A stretch of DNA of 64,000 nucleotides, taken from positions 4,405,905 through 4,469,904 of the forward strand of contig JACTAT010000052.1 of assembly GCA_014526335.1 (NCBI GenBank), written 5' to 3'. Origin of the DNA: Chrysaora quinquecirrha. Taxonomy: Eukaryota; Cnidaria; Scyphozoa; Semaeostomeae; Pelagiidae. The position numbers were made by a program, and so were the translations under genes. Shown here piece after piece: positions 60,201-64,000 of the stretch; positions within the stretch are counted from its first letter, which is position 1; every line of letters starts with the position of its first letter. The notes under the pieces were generated by a model, which searched no databases, was not told the origin of the DNA, and saw only the letters and a program-made list of their open reading frames with translations.

Positions 60201-60758
60201 GGGTGCTTACCTATTGGAGGGGGTAAGTACTTATTTAAGGGGGTGGCCACTTTTGTGTTATGAGTCCTCAGGTCTTCTGACAGCAGGAAACAGGCAACCA
60301 CAAAGGCCAGCAGTGCACTAGTATTCTCGATCAAGTCATGTAGTCCAACGCTAAGATAGCTATCGGAGCACCGCACCTTGCATTAACCCATACTGTATTA
60401 GAGGGCAAGTGTTTATATTATACTGGGTAGCTATCCTTGCTCCTTGGTTTTCATATTGGATAGACCCATTTACACAACATATACCAAATAGATAGCAGAG
60501 ACAATAGAAATTTAGCCATTTCACTATTTACTTCCCGTTTCACTTCCAGTTTAAAACTTGCCTTTTTAAAATTCAGTTTGAGAAAAACACAAAAACAAAA
60601 TGTGCACGTTTATCTATAGTTCTTCTTACCCGCCGACATTTGATCAAATGCTGCATCATCCGACATGCCCTCAGATCAGGGACGTTGCAGTACGGACAAA
60701 CATACATGGCCTCTGGGTCGCTGCCATAAGGCACGATGCTTCCCTGCATATTACTCAT
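54296..60758 (-). CDS. GTSF1-like CHHC zinc-finger protein fused to a dsRBD-like domain
   Basis: Eleven exons join in frame: 60758-60630, 59705-59607, 59471-59444, 58725-58639, 58090-57973, 57439-57344, 57179-57085, 56344-56111, 55456-55149, 54874-54835 and 54357-54296. They total 1296 nt, 431 aa. Finger 1 spans residues 21-41 (CPYCNVPDLRACRMMQHLIKC). Finger 2 is a full CHHC finger (C53, H59, H69, C73; ICPFNAIHHVPER), matching the GTSF1 layout KCRK-NH..CPFNARHQVP. Acidic W-containing segments follow (SSEDWEA, RPADWDR), as in the Piwi-binding tail of GTSF1. A basic Q/K stretch (KKNYKRKYNRQQQKIKEMGL) comes next. Residues about 218-295 look like a dsRBD (PLNQYCQKNRINAPKF..., GTHRTKRSAMQDAARWALL). 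Exon 9 adds three SPxRPxAAA repeats. GTSF1 proteins assist Piwi/piRNA silencing, and a similar RNA-linked role is inferred here. The fusion rests on phase-correct splice sites without transcript proof. Confidence 0.85.
54516..54690 (-). repeat. tRNA-derived SINE, family A, full copy
   Basis: The minus strand starts GCGTCGTGGTGTAGTCCAGC (A-box-like), has GGGTTCGATCCCAGC (B-box) about 45 bases on, then a non-tRNA body and a (CTTCAC)n tail (GAAGGTGAAGGTGAAG on plus, about 54516-54540). Other copies lie at 6820, 50391 and 51765. It is in the last intron of the GTSF1-like gene. Confidence 0.8.
55501..55769. mobile_element. hAT-like MITE with 8-bp target duplication
   Basis: Both ends carry TGGCTAAACTAGGAGAC read inward, and the flanks are AGCTTTAA (55493-55500) and AGCTTTAG (55770-55777), an 8-bp duplication with one mismatch. 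The interior is rich in GACACGC/GCGCGCGAC words. It lies between exons 8 and 9 of the GTSF1-like gene. Confidence 0.82.
58930..59165 (-). repeat. Diverged relative of the 29326-30406 transposon
   Basis: Read on the minus strand it aligns with 29560-29690: GTGCCTYCCAAATTTTC.., then TTTCAA.., then TTTTTGAGACARAATA.TTCAAACTT. Here the frame stays open for 72 codons (KFSAKYFKSSLQKLQCKK, QSFVVFETEYFKLLF). The copy at 29.6 kb has stops, but the same residues can be read in pieces. It lies in an intron of the GTSF1-like gene. Confidence 0.6.
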
Positions 60759-61020
60759 GATTAATTTCGATAATTAAAACCTAAAACTAAATTATACTGA
60801 AGGCCTAAAAAAGTAAATTGTGCTCCAGTCCGAAGAAGCGTCTGTCATTCAGCATCCGAAACAATGAACGAATCAAAGAGCGCGCGGTTCTGTCGTGTTC
60901 TTTGACATGCGTGTTGGCACTGGCTCACTTTGCGCATGAGCCCGCAAAGGCTTATTTGTAAAAAAGGGAACGAACAACGAACAATGATTCCCGAACGTGG
61001 GAATCTTATCTCTCGGGCCT
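60515..61020 (-). repeat. Tandem duplication unit 1 (promoter plus first exon)
   Basis: This unit shares high similarity over its whole length with 61030-61640, including intron start, exon 1, 5' UTR (AATTTCGATARTTAAAACC, GAAGAAGCGTCTGTCATTCA) and a CpG-containing upstream part (GACATGCGTGYTGGCACTG, GAACGAACAACGAACAATGA). Confidence 0.88.
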
Positions 61021-61029
61021 AATCATTTA

Positions 61030-61640
61030 TTGCCATTTCACCATTTAACTTCCCGTTTCACATCAGTTTAAAACTTGCCTTTTTAAAATTCATTTCTAAA
61101 TTTCAAAAGAATTCAAAAGTTTGAAAGTTAGCTTTAACCCTTTAACAGATAAGGCAAGATGAGATGAATATGCGGAGAAAATAAATTCGAGAAAAGAAAA
61201 GCAACAACAAAACGTCCACGTTCAGTCTTTCTTACCCTCCGACATTTCTTTACATGTTGCATCATTCGACTTGCCCTCACAACATGGACGTTGAAGTACG
61301 GACAAACATACATGGCCTCTGGGTCGCTGCCATAAGGCACGATGCTTCCCTGCGTATTACTCATGATTAATTTCGATAGTTAAAACCTAAAACTAAATTA
61401 TACAGAAGGCCTAAAAATGTAAATTGTGCTCGAGTCCCAAGTCCGAAGAAGCGTCTGTCATTCAGCATCCGGAACATGTGAACCATATGTGCTGTTCTCA
61501 TTGGCTGTTCTGTGTTCTTTGACATGCGTGCTGGCACTGACTCGCTTTGCGCATGAGCGCGTAAAGGCTAGCCTGTAAAAGACGGAACGAACAACGAACA
61601 ATGATTCCCGAACGGAGAATCGTATCTCTCATCGTTTTAA
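61030..61640 (-). repeat. Tandem duplication unit 2 (promoter plus alternative first exon)
   Basis: Second copy of the unit at 60515-61020, head-to-tail in the same orientation. It contains the alternative exon 61236-61364. The outer edge abuts the (ATT)n tract and retroelement fragment beginning at 61640. Confidence 0.88.
61236..61364 (-). CDS. Alternative first exon of the GTSF1-like gene
   Basis: 129 nt, 43 codons, ending CGG AGG followed by a GTAAGA donor in the same phase as the other first exon, so it could splice to 59705-59607. The encoded start MSNTQGSIVPYGSDPEAMYV matches exon 60758-60630 at all but one residue (Thr for Met at 4). The finger differs: C21, H27, H37, C41 (CPYFNVHVVRASRMMQHVKKC) gives a canonical CHHC set, while the other copy has Pro at 27 and Cys at 24. 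Use as an alternative promoter/exon is inferred from the splice site and open frame. Confidence 0.7.
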
Positions 61641-61670
61641 TTATTATTATTATTATTATTATTATTGAAT
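61641..61670 (+). repeat. (ATT)n tract at 3' end of retroelement
   Basis: About ten ATT repeats directly beyond the 3' end of the minus-strand retroelement fragment. Confidence 0.9.
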
Positions 61671-61736
61671 GATCGCACACTGATAAAATCTCATTCAGTG
61701 GTAATGTCTCCTTGATATTGGTGACAGCAAGTCTCC

Positions 61737-62438
61737 TCAATTTTCAAGGACTTTTCTCAGGATCCGTGCAGATTGCAGGATTACAGTCTTCTGCATCTCT
61801 TCAATTCTTGTCTCAATTCCCAGTTCTTCTACTCTCCTCTTGATGTCTTTTGGTGGTGTTCCTAATGCCCCAATAACTATGGGTACTACTTTTACTTTCA
61901 TATTCCATAACCTCTGGAGTTCTCTCTTTAAGTCCTGGTATTTCTCAACTTTCTCTTTCTCCTTCTGCTCTATCCGGGTATCATATGGGATGGCAAAATC
62001 AACGATAATGCAGTTGTTTTCTTCCTTCTTGATCAAAATTAAGTCTGGCCTTCTAGCTTCAATTACATGATCGGTCTGGATGGTAAAGTCCCACAGTACC
62101 TTGCAAGTATCATTTTCAACCACACTTTCTGGCTCATGGTTGTACCACTTCTCGCTTACATGTACCCCAAACTTCCTACATATGTCCCAGTGGATTCTTC
62201 TCCCGACCCAATCATGTCTATTCTTGTATTCTTTCTGCGCCATTTTGCTGCATTCGCTGATGAGATGATTAATAGTTTCATCAACCTTACCGCAGATTCT
62301 ACATCTACTGTCCTCCTGTGTTTTGTCGATTTTGGCTTTGATGAGGTTCGTCCTAATGGCTTGCTCTTGAGCTGCTAGGATGAGAGTCTCGGTCTCCCTC
62401 TTGATGCCACTATTTTTCAACCATTTCCACCTTTCCAA
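61737..62438 (-). pseudogene. R4/Dong-like non-LTR retrotransposon 3' end (zinc knuckle plus restriction-like endonuclease)
   Basis: A 233-codon frame begins in the distal part of a retrotransposon ORF. It holds a CCHC knuckle (CRICGKVDETINHLISEC), then a restriction-like endonuclease core with RPDLILI and CIIVDFAIPYD, and ends PIVIGALGTPPKDIKRRVEE. This order is typical of R2/R4/NeSL-type elements. The RT is absent, so the copy is 5'-truncated. (ATT)n tracts lie on both sides (61641-61670 and 62442-62516), which fits the known preference of Dong-type elements for TAA repeats. It lies just upstream of the duplicated GTSF1-like promoter. Confidence 0.8.
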
Positions 62439-62439
62439 C

Positions 62440-62441
<2 letters not shown>

Positions 62442-62516
<75 letters not shown>
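62442..62516 (+). repeat. (ATT)n microsatellite
   Basis: About 25 uninterrupted ATT units at the 5'-truncation edge of the retroelement fragment at 61737-62438. Confidence 0.95.
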
Positions 62517-62517
<1 letters not shown>

Positions 62518-62667
62518 AAGACACTAATATCATTAGATACATGGTCAAAAAGTTAACAAAAAGATACAAAATATTAAAGTTACAACAACTTAACAAAAAA
62601 GTAAATTAAACTAAAGCAAACAGTCCAATTAATCAATAATTGACAAGAGATAAAAAAACAATTGTTA

Positions 62668-63126
62668 TTATAATGAGAATATACTAGTAAAGATCACATT
62701 TAGCCTATCTAAAGTTGTACGCTTAATGTAAATTTCATACACGAAGGCACTAAAATTTTCTAAAATTATTTCATTCTCATTTGTCATAAAATATATAAAC
62801 TGTTGATCTGTAGAAGGGATAGTTGCAAAGTTTGGACAAAGTCGACAAAGGCTATGGATTTGGTTTGAGAAATTGTCTCTTTCAAAATTGTACTCATTAT
62901 AAACTGAAATAAAGTGAATTTCATCTTCTACAATATTTTTGCAATATTTGCAGAATCCTTCATGTCTTTCAACAGGCGGTTTAGAGTGCCTACATTTTTC
63001 AATAGCTAGGCAGTGGTCACTTAATCTTAGCATGTACAGTATCCTTCTTTGTCTTCTATTGGGAATAAGGTTTAGATATTTTTCATAAGTTATTTGATTC
63101 TTATAGGATTTGCAGTCAAAGATCAT
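62668..63126 (-). pseudogene. C-terminal fragment of a second LINE-type ORF
   Basis: A 152-codon frame with RRILYMLRLSDHCLAIEKCR and a Cys/His cluster (FCKYC..VEDEIHFI) like the zinc-knuckle C-termini of LINE reverse-transcriptase proteins. Here the usual second Cys after HFI is replaced (SVYNEY), so the knuckle is damaged. RT motifs are absent. It is a separate, older insertion next to the R4/Dong-like fragment and ends at a TAG-rich stretch near 62668. Confidence 0.6.
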
Positions 63127-63200
63127 AAATCATGTATCATAAATCATAGATCATAAATCATAGATCATAAACCATAGATCATAGATCATCAATCATGTTG
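63118..63200 (+). repeat. AATCATAGATCATA tandem tract
   Basis: Short repeats of ATCATAAATCATAGATCATA. This is the type of simple tail often found at non-LTR element ends, adjacent to the LINE fragment at 62668-63126. Confidence 0.75.
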
Positions 63201-64000
63201 GATTTGTAGGATTTGAATCAAGGAACGGGGAACTAGGGAATGGGGAATCAAGGAACGTGGAATCATGACGTCACATTTCCCTTTTATGCAGCTGTGAAAT
63301 TCTCTAAAAGGTAATTTTCTTGATTGCCAAAGCACAGACAAATCGAATTGCATCTACATGGTTCTTTTCGGATTTCCTTGAATATTGTCGACCTCATGAC
63401 GGCTAATGAAATTTGATTCTGTGACACAGAACAACAGAACCTTGTGACGACGCAATGGAGTTTTCTTAATTTCTTAGATGCTGTACCACCTTAACATAAA
63501 ATTGAATTAAACATCAAAATTAAGACGAGTTGGTAACACAGCAAGAGAGGTTACTGCGTCAAGAGGTCGCAAATAGGAGCACCGGAGGCGCGGAAGGGGA
63601 AACGCGCGGTGATCGAGTTTTCGCTCGAGCTTCAAATTGTTGAGGCTGGAAACAACGTCGTGGAGCGTAAGGTACTAATGTTAGGTTCTCCATATTTACA
63701 GCGTATTAGTTCTTGAAATTTCTTTGATTTTTATTGTTCTGATCAGAATGCTTGCGTGGACCACTAAAACTAATCAATATCAATTCTTTTCAAATACTTG
63801 CTGGAACTTCAGGCCTGGCCGGGGGGCTTCAGACAGGTACTTCTTCTTCAAAGGGGTGCCCTGAACCTTTAAAGGGGTTCGAAGCCCCTGAGCCTCCCAA
63901 ACTATTGCCTTTGAATTCAGCAATTATCAGCTGAAAATTGCCCTTCATTGCAATGGTCAAAGAGCCCAAATTTGAGAATCTCTATGCATAGAAAAAGAAC
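63201..64000. other. Window end, no gene assigned
   Basis: Short repeats of GGGGAATCAAGGAAC at about 63215-63265 and a GC-richer patch with CGCGCGG/CGCTCGAG at about 63575-63640 that could be a promoter region of a gene beyond the window. A plus frame at 63752-63934 has no recognisable feature. Confidence 0.4.

Noticed and set aside
1..64000. CRISPR array, operon, origin or prophage
   Set aside because: The window is eukaryotic nuclear DNA with spliced genes, and the regular repeats seen are satellites, microsatellites or transposon ends.

Overview
The window is nuclear DNA from an animal, most likely an anthozoan cnidarian such as a coral or anemone. That placement is an inference. It rests on intron-rich genes whose exons match vertebrate-like orthologues at similar splice positions, AT-rich spacers, and a heavy load of foldback MITEs, Penelope-like and R4/Dong-like retroelements, and tRNA-derived SINEs. 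No bacterial or organellar genes were seen. Exons were found by matching conserved protein families and then checking GT/GC..AG sites and reading phase across every junction. No transcript data were available.

Layout from left to right. At 1-2194 there is a head-to-head inverted pair of 5'-truncated Penelope-like element (PLE) copies. At 2196-2785 a foldback repeat has been expanded into 138-bp tandem units. At 5495-18215 (minus) lies a complete 10-exon SLC6 transporter gene of the B0AT/NTT4-like neutral amino acid branch (656 codons). At 18216-22848 there is a repeat-rich spacer. At 22849-31691 (minus) lies a mitochondrial D-lactate dehydrogenase (LDHD) gene that lacks roughly 90 codons of its FAD domain and carries a one-base frameshift. 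At 33819-45193 (minus) lies the deubiquitinase gene USP10, whose last C-terminal exon was not found. At 45959-52966 (plus) lies a complete 5-exon PRORP gene (mitochondrial protein-only RNase P), head-to-head with USP10. At 54296-60758, with an alternative first exon at 61236-61364 (minus), lies an 11-exon GTSF1-like gene that joins two CHHC-type zinc fingers to a double-stranded-RNA-binding-like domain and an SPxRPxAAA repeat tail. At 61640-63190 there are two degraded non-LTR retrotransposon 3' ends, one of them bracketed by (ATT)n tracts, and the remainder is unassigned.

The genes do not form an operon or a single pathway. LDHD and PRORP both appear to be mitochondrial. USP10 keeps the FGDF motif known for binding G3BP. 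The GTSF1-like protein belongs to a family that acts with Piwi/piRNA complexes. USP10 and PRORP start 765 bp apart on opposite strands and may share a promoter. PRORP and the GTSF1-like gene converge tail-to-tail.

The most promising novelty is the GTSF1-like gene. It fuses CHHC fingers to a dsRBD-like module, and its first exon and promoter are tandemly duplicated. The two first exons encode fingers with different zinc-ligand sets (C-x2-C..H-x3-C versus C..H..H..C).
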